A program made the translations under genes and the position numbers. 64,000 nt of DNA from Roseithermus sacchariphilus. GTDB taxonomy: Bacteria; Bacteroidota; Rhodothermia; Rhodothermales; MEBIC09517. The notes beneath the pieces are model-generated. The model saw only the letters and a list, made by a program, of their open reading frames with translations, was not told the DNA's origin and did no database searches. The stretch is taken from the NCBI GenBank assembly GCA_003285105.1, contig CP030158.1, positions 3,206,664-3,270,663 on the forward strand, in the 5' to 3' direction. Shown here piece after piece: positions 1 through 11,090 of this stretch (its first letter is position 1; every line of letters begins with the position of its first letter).

Positions 1-350
1 TCCGGGCTGCTATGGAGGGCCCGCTCGCGGTTGATGCGGATGATCTCCTGCTGTTCGGCCTTGTTGATGAGGTGGAACAGGGCCGTGTAGCCGCGCAGCA
101 GCCAGGTGATGGTTTCCAGGTCGAGCGGGCGGATACGGTGGGCTACTTCGGCGAAGGCGGAGGCGATCCGATCCGGCTCGGCGTCCCGGCAGAGCCGCCG
201 CAGTTCGATCACGAGGTCGAAGACGTCCGGCCCGGCCTGCTCGCGGAGGGCCTCGCCCAGCATGCCCCCCAGGAGCGCAATGTGTTCGCTCAGGGGGGCG
301 CTGATGCCGGCCTGACGGGTTTCTTCTTGCAGCGTCTGGGGGGTGCTCAT
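1..350 (-). CDS. ppc: Phosphoenolpyruvate carboxylase, N-terminal fragment (cut by window edge)
   Basis: Only the first 116 codons are present; the gene runs off the left edge of the window. The ATG at 350 opens a helical protein reading MSTPQTLQEE, then SEHIALLGGMLGEALREQAG, and later ITWLLRGYTALFHLINKAEQ followed by QEIIRINRER. The pattern of an early 'LLG..LGE.L.EQ.G' helix followed by a helix with 'F.L.N.AEQ...IR' is the N-terminal signature of PEP carboxylase, which fixes bicarbonate onto PEP to give oxaloacetate in the cytoplasm. The catalytic His and Lys/Arg residues lie outside the window, so the call rests on N-terminal similarity only. The gene upstream (DUF2911) is on the same strand but is separated by a terminator. 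Confidence 0.8.
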   Translation of the reverse strand, partial: MSTPQTLQEETRQAGISAPLSEHIALLGGMLGEALREQAGPDVFDLVIELRRLCRDAEPDRIASAFAEVAHRIRPLDLETITWLLRGYTALFHLINKAEQQEIIRINRERALHSSP

Positions 351-460
351 GGAGTTCGAGGGGTCGGAATCGAGCGGGTGGAAGGAGCGGGTGTGAACGG
401 GAATCCGCTTCGGGGGCGCGGAGGCGTCCCTGTCAAACTACTAACGCCGGAGGAACCGGT

Positions 461-501
461 GCAAAAAGAGAAGCGCCGATCCCGCAGGGGAACCGGCGCT
501 T
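461..501 (-). terminator. Intrinsic terminator after the DUF2911 gene
   Basis: The arms AAGCGCCG (471-478) and CGGCGCTT (494-501) pair, with an inner CCC/GGG pairing around a short loop. Read on the minus strand, the hairpin is followed by CTCTTTTTGC (470-461), a proper T-tract. It lies 25 bases after the stop codon of the DUF2911 gene and before ppc. Confidence 0.75.
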
Positions 502-525
502 CGCTGGAAGGAGGCGGGCGGCGGC

Positions 526-1104
526 TCACTGCGCCTGAACGGGGAGCGCGACGCGCGTCTGTCCCCACGTCATCGTGAGGTACGTCTGGCCGTTGCGATC
601 CTCGAAGGAGATCGTGAAGGCCTCGTGATCCTGGTCGATGGTTTCCGCCGGAGCCGTCACGCGCAGCACGTCCTGCGAGGCATCGTAGCTGTAGGCGCCC
701 CACTGGCCGAGGCCGCTGTTGAAGATCACGGTCCAGGTGTCGGGGCCGGGGATGGTAAAGACGGCATAGGTGCCGGCCGGAAGCGTCTCGCCGCCGACCG
801 TCAGGTCGCCGGTGGTGGTGAGTTCGGTCGCCTCGTTGGCGCCGGTGCGCCAGACGGTGCCGTAGGGCACCAGGGCGCCGGCGTCTTCGGGGCCGAAGAG
901 GGTGCGTCCCTTCTTGCGCGGGGATCCGTAGACGACCTTCACGTACGTGTCGCCCAGCATGGTCTGGGCCATGGCGAGCGGGCTGGGTCGAGGATCGGGC
1001 GGCGGCACGTGCTCCTGGGCGGCACTCGTCAGCGGGATCGAGGCGCAGAGCAGCGCAGCCACCAGCAGGGTGCTACGCAGAACAGGCAGAGTCAGGGATC
1101 GCAT
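526..1104 (-). CDS. DUF2911 family exported protein
   Basis: A 192-residue protein with an N-terminal signal peptide (about residues 1-29: Arg, a hydrophobic LLVAALLCASIPL stretch, then an AQE cleavage region). The mature part matches DUF2911 as known from Bacteroidota: KVVYGSPRKKGR, 'VPYGTVWRTGANEAT', a GG..LPAGTY.VF.IPG strand pair and 'TVIFN'. The function of the family is unknown; the fold is a small beta-sandwich and the protein should be periplasmic. The ATG at 1104 is the only start that gives a signal peptide. It is transcribed alone, since its own terminator follows and the upstream gene ends about 100 bases away. Confidence 0.85.
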   Translation of the reverse strand: MRSLTLPVLRSTLLVAALLCASIPLTSAAQEHVPPPDPRPSPLAMAQTMLGDTYVKVVYGSPRKKGRTLFGPEDAGALVPYGTVWRTGANEATELTTTGDLTVGGETLPAGTYAVFTIPGPDTWTVIFNSGLGQWGAYSYDASQDVLRVTAPAETIDQDHEAFTISFEDRNGQTYLTMTWGQTRVALPVQAQ

Positions 1105-1206
1105 GGTTCGAGAGGTCCGGTTGGGGGAGGGAAAGATGGGCGTTGAAAGCGAGAGGGCGGCCCGGGTTTCCTCCGGGGGCGTCCGGCGCTCCGCCTCGGG
1201 CGGTGG

Positions 1207-1980
1207 TCAGGGGGTCAGGGGACGGACCTCGATGTGCTCGAGACGGATCTCCGAGACGGGCTCCAGGCTGTCGGCCTCCATCAGCGTGTCGTAGCGCTCG
1301 ATGGGCGTGCCGGGGCCCGGCAGAGCAGGACTGGTGTAGTTCAGGTAGTCGGCAAAGCGGACGCCGCCGACGGTGCGCACGTTGACGGCCTGGCGAAAGC
1401 GGGTGCCGCCTCCGTTGACGTGGAAGTCGTAGGCCAGGTAGTCCATGGTGCCGTGCCGCCGGTGGAACCAGTAGACGAACCGGTCCTCGTAGTCCCGCCC
1501 GCCGCCTTCCGGGCGGAAGGTGACCTCGACCTCGTGGTACGGCTCTCCGCCGATGGTGGAGGGGCCGAGGTAGCGTTTGCGCACGGCCGGGTCGTTGAGC
1601 GGGAAGGGCAGCAGGGCAAAGTAGATGACCGAGTTGACCCCGGACTCGACGGCGGCGGCTTCTTCTTCCGTGAGCGGGACGCGGAGGCCGTCTACCTCCC
1701 GGTACAGGCCGTCGTTGGTGAGCACGTCGTGGACCTGATGCAGGGTGTCGGTCCCGAGCGAGTCGGTCATCCAGCGCTCATAGGAGAAGCGCCCGCCCTG
1801 GCGCCAGGCCCGGTAGCGGCGTCCGCGAAAGTCGAACGTGACCTCGGCGTGGGCCAGCACCGCCCCGCCGTGGACGGCGATGGCACGGTCGACGATGGCC
1901 TGCGGGTCGGGTTCGTCGTCGCAGGCGGCGAGCAGCAACATCGCCGGCAGGCAGAGCAGGAGGCCGGATGGAACGCGCAT
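1207..1980 (-). CDS. DUF6503-type lipoprotein
   Basis: A 257-residue predicted lipoprotein. The signal sequence MRVPSGLLLCLPAMLLLAAC ends in a lipobox (LLAAC), so Cys20 would be lipidated and the protein anchored in the envelope. The mature domain begins 'IVDRAIAVHGG', followed by 'VTFDFRGRRYRAWRQGGRFSY', a YFALLPFPLNDPAV segment and 'FRPEGGG.DYEDRFVYWF'. This resembles the Bacteroidota DUF6503 family, whose beta-rich fold is related to LolA/outer-membrane lipoprotein sorting proteins. Function unknown. It is on the same strand as the DUF2911 gene and 102 bases upstream of it; co-transcription is possible but not shown. Confidence 0.75.
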   Translation of the reverse strand: MRVPSGLLLCLPAMLLLAACDDEPDPQAIVDRAIAVHGGAVLAHAEVTFDFRGRRYRAWRQGGRFSYERWMTDSLGTDTLHQVHDVLTNDGLYREVDGLRVPLTEEEAAAVESGVNSVIYFALLPFPLNDPAVRKRYLGPSTIGGEPYHEVEVTFRPEGGGRDYEDRFVYWFHRRHGTMDYLAYDFHVNGGGTRFRQAVNVRTVGGVRFADYLNYTSPALPGPGTPIERYDTLMEADSLEPVSEIRLEHIEVRPLTP

Positions 1981-2088
1981 GGCGTGAGGGGGGAAGGGAG
2001 GAGGGATGATGCGCTTCTCTGCGTCTACGTAGCGCCGGGATTGTTACGCCGGAGCGGTCTCACGTGCCTGCGGCGGGCCTCCCGCGGG

Positions 2089-5000
2089 CTACAGGTCCGT
2101 GCCGATACCCAGGAGCCAGCGGAAGCCGAGGGCGTCCTCGTCCGGGCGGAGCAGGTCCGGGTCGCTGACCCACAGCGGAAAGCGGGCCACCAGGTGGAGC
2201 TGGCTCAGGACGTCCGACTGGGCCGCCCAGCGGCGCAGCGGGGCGGCTTCGCCAGCGTGGTAGGAGACGCCGAGGCCGGCGTCGGCCAGGAGGTCGGCCG
2301 GGGGCGGGGCGTCGAGGAAGGGCCGGGTCCACGTCGTGCCGATGCCGGAGAAGGCCTGGATCCGCAGCGGGCGAAGCCACGGATGGCGGACCAGCGGGCC
2401 GGTGGAGAGCGACAGGCTGCCGGCCAGCACATGGCGACCCGTGGGGGTGCCGATGATGCGGGCGTCGCCGACGAGGCACCCGCACTCGTCGCTCTCGGCG
2501 AGCAGATAGGCCACGGGTCCGGGTCCCTGCGGCATCACGAAATGGGCCTGGGTCAGCGGGTTATCGAAGGCGGCTGCCACGGTGCGGAAGGCCGCATTGC
2601 GCCACCGTTCCTCGTACGTGGCCGCCCCCAGGCGATATTGCTTGTGCAGCGCCAGCTGGGCCGATCCCAGACCCACCTTGAACTGCGCCAGCCCCCGCAA
2701 CGGCCCCAGGCGGGCACTCCGGGCCGCCGTCAGCATCAGCCGGGAGGCCGTGCGCGCCCGCTCGAGCGAACTGCCGAGCTCGACCGTCAGCGCCAGCCGG
2801 TCGTCCCCGTCGGCCACGGCCAGGGTGACGTTCGCCGCCGCCATGTGCTCCCGGAGGAACGGGTTGAGGGTGATCTCGGGATCGGGCGCCTTGAAGACCC
2901 GATCCGTCGGGTTGAGCTGGTGCAGGAGGGCCACCTCCACCGTGCGTGTGGCGCCCCGGTTCAGGGCGGCCCAGCGGCCCAGCGGGCGGGACAGCCGCAC
3001 GCTGTTCTCCATGAAGCCCAGGTGCTTCTCGGCCGAGAGCGTGAGCATCGTCAACGGCCCGAGGGCCCGGAGGGGGTTCGTGTAGCGCAGCGTGTAGTCG
3101 ATGCCGTCGAAGAACGAGACGTCCGTCTCGAAGGGCAGCAGCTCCGGCTGCTCCCCGCCGGTGGCGAGCACCTGCGGCCACAGCTTCAGCGTGGCCGTGA
3201 GCTGATGGCGGCCGAACAGGTAGGTGCCCCGCGCCTGGAGCCCGACGCCGACGCCGAAGTCATGCGCGTACTGCACCAGCGGCCGGTAGCCCACCTCATA
3301 CGTGAACCAGTTCGGACGGGGTGCCCGGAGGAAGCGCGCCTCGACGGGGCGGCGGGCCGTGTTGTTGAGGCGGTTGCGATCCGGCGTGTAGCCCAGCGGG
3401 TCGATCTCGACCTCCACGACGCGCTCGGGCAGGTCGAGGCTCAGCCGGTACGTCCGGTAGGTCCAGAGCCAGGGCCTTGCGACGATCCAGTCCTCGGGTA
3501 CCGGCTTGTGCCCCTGCATGATGCCGAGCGGGATTGTGACCCACCGCTCCGACCCGTCGGCCAGCGTCAGCCGCAGGTCCACCGGCATCACCACCTCGTC
3601 CCGGCGGGCCAGGTCGATGGTCGTGTGCCAGGTGGTCCCCCGGCGCTCGGAAGTCACGTCCTCGACGGCGTAATCCAGGGTGCGGGTGGTGTTGGTGAAC
3701 TGCTCGAAGTACCAGTCCAGCCGCAGGCCGCTGACGTCCTCGGCGACCTTCTCTACGTCGTAGGGGTTGGGATGGCGGAAGGCAAAGCGCTCGTAGTACT
3801 CCAGCAGGAAGCGGTCGCGGGTTTCTTCCCCGATGACGTAGCCGAGCATATGCACGAGCATGCCGCCGGCGCTGTAGGAGGCCGTGGAGAAGCCGGTGTT
3901 GGTGAGGAACCAGTCCGCCGGGGTGTTCAGCCGCTCGAAGAGGCCGCGTTCCTGCAGGGCGAGGACGCCGAGGGTCGAGCCGAGATGGTTGGGACGGCGC
4001 TGGTAGAGGAACGCGGAGGCTTCCTCGGCGGCGTACGTCACGAAGCCCTCATCCAGCCACGAGTAGTCCGCCTCGTTGTTGCCGAGGACGCCGTAGTACC
4101 ACATGTGCGCCAGCTCGTGGATCGTCGTGCCCAGCACGGAGCCGGCCGTTCGCGGGCGGGTGAAGCCGGCGGTGTAGCCGCTGACGAACGTCATCATCGG
4201 GTACTCCATGCCGCCGTCCCCGCCCTGCACGACGCTGAACTGAGGCCATGGGTAGGGGCCGAAGCGGGCGTTCATGTAGCGCAGCAGCGGGGGCATCGCC
4301 TGCCGGAGCAGCCGCCAGTGGTCGGCCACGTCCGGTTTGTAGAAGAGATGGATGGTGGTGCCGTCCACGTCGAAGCGATCGTGCAGGTACTCGGGGTCGG
4401 CCCCCCAGGCGAAGTCGTGTACGTTCTCGGCGACGAAGTGCCAGGTGAGCGAGTCCTGCCCGGCGGGGGCCGGGACGTCCGCGTAGCCGTGGCCGATCTC
4501 CTCGGGGTTCTGGAGCACCCCGGTGGCCGCCACCACATAGTCGGCCGGGAGGGTCAGGCGCACGTCGAAGCGCCCGAACGGCGCGTAGAACTCGCGGCCG
4601 ATGTAGGGGTCGGCGTGCCAGCCGCGGCTGTCGTAGGCGGCCATCTTCGGGTACCATTGCGCCATCGAGTAGTCGATGCCGCCACCCCGGCTGTCCCGGC
4701 CGCTGCGGCGCGTCTGCAGCGGCACCTGCGAGCGAAACCGCATCTCGAAGACGGACGACTCGCCGGGGCCGATGGGCCGGGCCAGGTCGACGCGCATCAC
4801 CGTGTCGGTGATCTCGAAGGACACGGGCTGGCCGTCCTGGGTCAGCGAGAGCACGTCGTGGTAGCCGATCTCCTCCGGCCCCAGCTCCCAGATGCGCGGG
4901 ACGACGCGCGCGTCGGGGTCGGGCAGATGGCGGTTCTGCTCGGCCATCATCGAGGTGGGCTGGAAGGCGTTGAAGTAGAGGTGGTAGAAGACGTGGTCGA

Positions 5001-5193
5001 GCACGTCGGGGGCATTGTTCGTGTACGTCAGCCGCTGGAAGCCGATGAGCTGGTGGCGGTCGGCCAGGAGGGTGATGTCCATCTCGTAGGCCACGTGCTG
5101 CTGCCAGGTCGGCGAGGCCTGGCCGGCTGCGGACAGCGGGGCCGCCAGCAGGAAGAGGACGCACAGCGCCGGTCGGAACCAGGTGGGGAGCAT
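2089..5193 (-). CDS. M1-family zinc metallopeptidase with a C-terminal beta-barrel-like region
   Basis: A 1034-residue exported protein. The ATG at 5193 gives a clear signal peptide (residues 1-25, ending AAGQ); the reading frame stays open further upstream but without a signal sequence. Residues 30-300 are the M1 N-terminal beta-saddle. The exopeptidase motif is GGMEYP (M329, E330), a variant of GAMEN. Zinc ligands are HELAH (H359, E360, H363) and E382 in WLDEGF, with the exact HExxH-x18-E spacing, so the enzyme is predicted active as an aminopeptidase. From about residue 628 to the end the sequence changes to alternating polar/hydrophobic strands (for example VGVGLQARGTYLFGRHQLTA) and ends FRWLLGIGTDL. 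This looks like an outer-membrane barrel rather than the usual helical M1 C-terminus. If so, the peptidase is tethered to the outer membrane; that part is inference. Confidence 0.88.
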   Translation of the reverse strand: MLPTWFRPALCVLFLLAAPLSAAGQASPTWQQHVAYEMDITLLADRHQLIGFQRLTYTNNAPDVLDHVFYHLYFNAFQPTSMMAEQNRHLPDPDARVVPRIWELGPEEIGYHDVLSLTQDGQPVSFEITDTVMRVDLARPIGPGESSVFEMRFRSQVPLQTRRSGRDSRGGGIDYSMAQWYPKMAAYDSRGWHADPYIGREFYAPFGRFDVRLTLPADYVVAATGVLQNPEEIGHGYADVPAPAGQDSLTWHFVAENVHDFAWGADPEYLHDRFDVDGTTIHLFYKPDVADHWRLLRQAMPPLLRYMNARFGPYPWPQFSVVQGGDGGMEYPMMTFVSGYTAGFTRPRTAGSVLGTTIHELAHMWYYGVLGNNEADYSWLDEGFVTYAAEEASAFLYQRRPNHLGSTLGVLALQERGLFERLNTPADWFLTNTGFSTASYSAGGMLVHMLGYVIGEETRDRFLLEYYERFAFRHPNPYDVEKVAEDVSGLRLDWYFEQFTNTTRTLDYAVEDVTSERRGTTWHTTIDLARRDEVVMPVDLRLTLADGSERWVTIPLGIMQGHKPVPEDWIVARPWLWTYRTYRLSLDLPERVVEVEIDPLGYTPDRNRLNNTARRPVEARFLRAPRPNWFTYEVGYRPLVQYAHDFGVGVGLQARGTYLFGRHQLTATLKLWPQVLATGGEQPELLPFETDVSFFDGIDYTLRYTNPLRALGPLTMLTLSAEKHLGFMENSVRLSRPLGRWAALNRGATRTVEVALLHQLNPTDRVFKAPDPEITLNPFLREHMAAANVTLAVADGDDRLALTVELGSSLERARTASRLMLTAARSARLGPLRGLAQFKVGLGSAQLALHKQYRLGAATYEERWRNAAFRTVAAAFDNPLTQAHFVMPQGPGPVAYLLAESDECGCLVGDARIIGTPTGRHVLAGSLSLSTGPLVRHPWLRPLRIQAFSGIGTTWTRPFLDAPPPADLLADAGLGVSYHAGEAAPLRRWAAQSDVLSQLHLVARFPLWVSDPDLLRPDEDALGFRWLLGIGTDL

Positions 5194-5376
5194 GGGGCGA
5201 TGAGGGATGGGCGGGACGGCGGGGAGCGATCTCAAGCCGGAGGCCGGTAAAGGTTCCAGCGGTCCATGGGCCCTCTCCGAAGCCTCATCCGGTATTCTCG
5301 CCGCCCCGGAATCCTGCTCCCACCGCCTGCGTTTAGGACACCCCGCCGCTCGCTCCCTCACCCACCGACCCTGGCC

Positions 5377-5679
5377 GTGAACAAAGCCGACATCATCGAC
5401 CGGATCGCCACCGGCACCGGGCTGACGAAGATCGAAACCGAAGCCGTCGTCAACGGCTTCATGACCACCGTCTTGCAGGCGCTGGAAGCGGGCGACCACG
5501 TCGAGCTCCGGGGGTTCGGCACGTTCCGCGTCCAGCATCGGGCGGCGCGCACCGCGCGCAATCCGCGCACGAACGAGGTGGTCCAGGTGCCGGACCAGTA
5601 CGTCCCGCAGTTCAAGCCGTCGCGGGAGTTTCGGGAGCGCGTCGATGCGGCCTGGCAAGAGCGCGGCGACGACCGCTAG
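5377..5679 (+). CDS. HU/IHF family DNA-binding protein
   Basis: A 100-residue histone-like protein. The GTG at 5377 is chosen because translation VNKADIIDRIATGTGLTKIE matches the usual N-terminus of HU, whereas the open frame upstream to 5266 is Pro/Arg-rich and unlike the family. Family landmarks are visible: the helical dimer domain (residues 1-40), 'VELRGFGTFRV', the DNA-binding arm 'RTARNPRTNEVVQVP', and 'QFKPSREFRERV' at the end. It bends DNA and organises the nucleoid; whether it behaves as HU or IHF cannot be told from sequence. It stands divergent from the M1 peptidase and 66 bases before the zinc-ribbon/TPR gene. Confidence 0.9.
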   Translation: MNKADIIDRIATGTGLTKIETEAVVNGFMTTVLQALEAGDHVELRGFGTFRVQHRAARTARNPRTNEVVQVPDQYVPQFKPSREFRERVDAAWQERGDDR

Positions 5680-5745
5680 CGCAGCGGGTCGCCGGCCCGG
5701 GTCGCGGCCGCACGGTTCACGGTGTCCATCCCTTTTCCGTAGATC

Positions 5746-6885
5746 ATGTCCTCGTCCGATTCCGTCATCTGTCCGGCCTGTGGCGCCCGCAACGCGCCGG
5801 GCGCGGTCCATTGCGAGCTGTGTGGCACGCCGTTCGATCTGGCCGCCGGTGTGGAAGCCTCCGGGGCGGAGGCCTCCGGCAGCGACCGTCCCCCCTCCGA
5901 TGCGCCGGCCGAACCCCCACCCGGCCCCGCTGCGGCGCCGGAGGGGACGGCGTCCGGGGTGTTTTGCAACCAGTGTGGCTGGAAGAACCCGCCGGGCGCC
6001 CGCTTCTGTAGCCAGTGTGGGGCCCGTCTGCAGGACGTTCCCGCCGCGGCCCCGCGCCCGGCGGCGCCCGTGCTGCCCGGCACCCGCCCGGCTGCCCCGC
6101 CGGAGCCGCCCGCCGCGTCCGACGCCACCCCCGAAGGGGCGAGCCCCGTCCGCCGGCAGATCGCCCTGCTGGTGGGGATCAGCGCGGTGCTGGTGGTGGC
6201 CCTCTTTCTCGTGACCTCGGTCAGCAAAGAGCTCCAGGCTCCCCCCGCCGGGTCCGCGGCGGCGCCGTCGATGGCGACGACGCCGGAGGATCCGCACGAC
6301 GACGTGCCGCTGCCGGCGTCCGTGGCGGAGCAGGTGGCCCGGCTGGAGGCGGCCATCGACGCCGCCGACGGTGCGGAGCGGCTGGCCCGGCAACGGGAAC
6401 TGGTGAACCTCTACATCGGCGTGGGGCGCTACGGGAGCGCGGCGCAGATCCAGGAGGCCATCGCCACGGCGGCGAATACGGCGGAGGACTGGCGGCGGGC
6501 CGGCGACCTGTTCTACGACTGGATGGATACGCTCCAGGACCAGACCCCGGAGAAACGGGCCGCGGCCGACCGGGCCATCCAGGCCTACCAGCGGGCGCTC
6601 GAACTCGACCCGGACAACCTCGATATTCGTACGGACATGGCGACGGCCTACCTCCAGTCCAACAACCCCATGCTCGGGGTGCAGGAGATCAAGGCGGTGC
6701 TGGACGAAGATCCGAACCACCTTCAGGCCCGGTTCAACTACGGCATCATGCTGAGCATGATCAACCGGCCGGAGCAGGCCATCGAGCAGTTCGAGGCGGT
6801 CCAGCGCATCGCGGGGCCGGAGTCGCCCTTCTACCGGCAGGCCGAGGACGCCATAGCCGCCCTCCGGTCCGCGCCCGGCTCCTGA
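5746..6885 (+). CDS. Double zinc-ribbon, single-TM, TPR protein
   Basis: A 379-residue protein of unknown function with a clear modular layout. Two zinc ribbons occur at the N-terminus: CPAC...CELC (about residues 9-28) and CNQC...CSQC (about 74-93), joined by a Pro/Ala/Glu-rich linker. After a second Pro-rich linker comes one transmembrane helix (IALLVGISAVLVVALFLV, about 140-157). The C-terminal part is tetratricopeptide-like: 'AIQAYQRALELDPDNLDIRTD', 'ATAYLQSNNPMLGVQEIKAV', 'LDEDPNHLQARFNYGIML'. With no signal peptide, the ribbons should be cytoplasmic and the TPRs periplasmic. The same architecture is widespread in Bacteroidota and deltaproteobacteria, so a scaffolding role is plausible, but no substrate is suggested by the neighbours. 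Confidence 0.8.
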   Translation: MSSSDSVICPACGARNAPGAVHCELCGTPFDLAAGVEASGAEASGSDRPPSDAPAEPPPGPAAAPEGTASGVFCNQCGWKNPPGARFCSQCGARLQDVPAAAPRPAAPVLPGTRPAAPPEPPAASDATPEGASPVRRQIALLVGISAVLVVALFLVTSVSKELQAPPAGSAAAPSMATTPEDPHDDVPLPASVAEQVARLEAAIDAADGAERLARQRELVNLYIGVGRYGSAAQIQEAIATAANTAEDWRRAGDLFYDWMDTLQDQTPEKRAAADRAIQAYQRALELDPDNLDIRTDMATAYLQSNNPMLGVQEIKAVLDEDPNHLQARFNYGIMLSMINRPEQAIEQFEAVQRIAGPESPFYRQAEDAIAALRSAPGS

Positions 6886-6897
6886 GGCGAAGGGGCG

Positions 6898-7308
6898 TCA
6901 ACCCTGTTCGATCTCGAGCACGAGCCCGTCGGCGTCGCGGACGAAGAGGCGGCCGTTCACCTCCTGGTAGGCGTGTCCGGTGGCGTCGAGGCGGGCGCGG
7001 AAGCTCTGCCAGGCGCGCTGCGGCAGGCGGAAGCCGAGGTGGTGCAGGCTGCCCCGGCCCGGCACGGTCGGGTGAGCCAGTTCCGGCATCTCGATGATCT
7101 CCAGCACGTCCCGTCCTTCGCTGTCGGTCAGCATGGCCCGGCGGTGGCCTTTGCGGAGCGGGTCTTCCTCGATCACCCGGAGCGTCAGCCCCAGCAGCGT
7201 CGTGTAGAAGTGCAGCGCCGGTTCCAGCGCCGTCGTCATGATCGAGGCGTGGTCCAGGCGGATCGTCACGGCGTCGGAGGAAGTCGAGGAAAGCGGTCGG
7301 GTAGCCAT
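6898..7308 (-). CDS. VOC (glyoxalase/dioxygenase) superfamily protein
   Basis: A 136-residue single-domain protein with the paired beta-alpha-beta-beta-beta layout of the vicinal-oxygen-chelate fold. 'IRLDHASIMTTALEPALHFYTTLLGL' is the first module with a metal-ligand His. 'GSLHHLGFRLP' opens the second module, and 'FVRDADGLVLEIEQG' ends with the metal-ligand Glu. The lactoylglutathione lyase, methylmalonyl-CoA epimerase and extradiol dioxygenase families share this fold; the short length and lack of other motifs do not allow a choice. It begins 33 bases after the stop of the AAA+ regulator on the same strand, so it is probably the last gene of that transcript. Confidence 0.8.
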   Translation of the reverse strand: MATRPLSSTSSDAVTIRLDHASIMTTALEPALHFYTTLLGLTLRVIEEDPLRKGHRRAMLTDSEGRDVLEIIEMPELAHPTVPGRGSLHHLGFRLPQRAWQSFRARLDATGHAYQEVNGRLFVRDADGLVLEIEQG

Positions 7309-7340
7309 GGGGGCCGGCGGCGGATGCGGGAGGAACGGGT

Positions 7341-10211
<2,871 letters not shown>

Positions 10212-10251
10212 GGAGCGTCTCGATGTTGCAGGAAGGATCGCCGCGTGGGGC

Positions 10252-10623
10252 TCACATGAAGCCCAGCGCCACCTTGGCCTCGTCGGACATCAGGTCCGGG
10301 GTGAAGGGCGGGTCGAAGGTCAGCTGCACGATCACGTCTTCCACGCCGTCGGTGTGCCCCACGGCGGCTTCCACCTGCCCCGGCAGCACCCCGGCAACCG
10401 GGCAGTTGGGCGTCGTCAGCGTCATCTTGATGAAGATCGTCCGGTCCTCGCGGATCTCGATGACGTAGATGAGCCCGAGGTCGAACACATTGACCGGAAT
10501 CTCGGGGTCGTAGACCTCCCGGATCGCGTCGATGACGCGGGCCTCGAGGTCCTGGTCGCCGGTGTGGTTCTCGATGACGGTGTGCATGGGTCGGTCGGCA
10601 GGGTCGGCGTGGGTGGAAGGCAT
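10252..10623 (-). CDS. sufT: SufT-like DUF59/MIP18 Fe-S assembly protein
   Basis: A 123-residue protein. After a short variable N-terminus the MIP18/DUF59 core is clear: 'VIDAIREVYDPEIPVNVFDLGLIY', then 'IFIKMTLTTPNCPVAG' carrying the conserved Cys, and 'VQLTFDPPFTPDLMSDEAKVALGF'. SufT proteins act as maturation factors in SUF-type iron-sulfur assembly. The start ATG at 10623 overlaps the sufE stop codon by one base (TGATG), which implies translational coupling. An internal ATG at 10587 would also give a complete domain. The position directly after sufE supports the SufT call over the related phenylacetate protein PaaD. Confidence 0.87.
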   Translation of the reverse strand: MPSTHADPADRPMHTVIENHTGDQDLEARVIDAIREVYDPEIPVNVFDLGLIYVIEIREDRTIFIKMTLTTPNCPVAGVLPGQVEAAVGHTDGVEDVIVQLTFDPPFTPDLMSDEAKVALGFM

Positions 10624-11051
10624 CAGGAGCGGGCCGTCTGGCCGTGGGCGAGGGCGTACAGCTTCATCTGCTTGATCATCGAGGCGAGCCCGTTCTTGCG
10701 GGTCGGGGAGAGGTGTTCCTGCATCCCGATCCGGTCGAGGAACTTCAGGTCGGCCTCGATGATGGCGTCGGCCGGCTGGCCGGAGAGCACGCGGATCAGC
10801 AGCGCCACCAGCCCCCGCGTGATGAGGGCGTCGCTGTCTCCCTCGTAGTAGATGCGCCCGTCGCGTTCCTCGGCGCGGATCCAGACCTGCGACTGGCAGC
10901 CGTGGATCTTGTAGTCGTCCGTCTTGTAGGCGTCGTCCAGCGGGGGCAACTCCCTGCCGAGGTCGATGAGGTACTCGTAGCGACCCATCCAGTCGTCGAA
11001 CAGCGCGAAGGCATCGACGATCTCCTGTTCGCGTTCGGCGATGGTGGACAT
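10623..11051 (-). CDS. sufE: Cysteine desulfuration protein SufE
   Basis: A 142-residue protein. SufE takes persulfide sulfur from the active-site Cys of SufS and passes it to the SufBCD scaffold. The acceptor cysteine is C52 in HGCQSQVW, matching the position in E. coli SufE. The motifs 'YEYLIDLGRELPPL', 'GDSDALITRGLVALLI', and 'FLDRIGMQEHLSPTRKNGLASM' are family hallmarks. It lies 39 bases after sufS and overlaps sufT by one base, so the three are almost certainly translated from one message. Confidence 0.96.
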   Translation of the reverse strand: MSTIAEREQEIVDAFALFDDWMGRYEYLIDLGRELPPLDDAYKTDDYKIHGCQSQVWIRAEERDGRIYYEGDSDALITRGLVALLIRVLSGQPADAIIEADLKFLDRIGMQEHLSPTRKNGLASMIKQMKLYALAHGQTARS

Positions 11052-11090
11052 GGCAGGGTCGGGGTGGGCTCGTGGGGGAGGGGGCGTCGG

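Noticed and set aside
1234-5250. A 1338-codon open frame on the plus strand opposite the M1 peptidase and the DUF6503 gene
   Set aside because: It is a by-product of high GC content. The translation is rich in Val/Gly/Arg/His without domain structure, and the minus-strand genes have intact catalytic motifs.
5194-6720. N-terminal extension of the M1 peptidase (frame open to 6720)
   Set aside because: It would run antisense through the HU gene and the zinc-ribbon/TPR gene and would bury the signal peptide.
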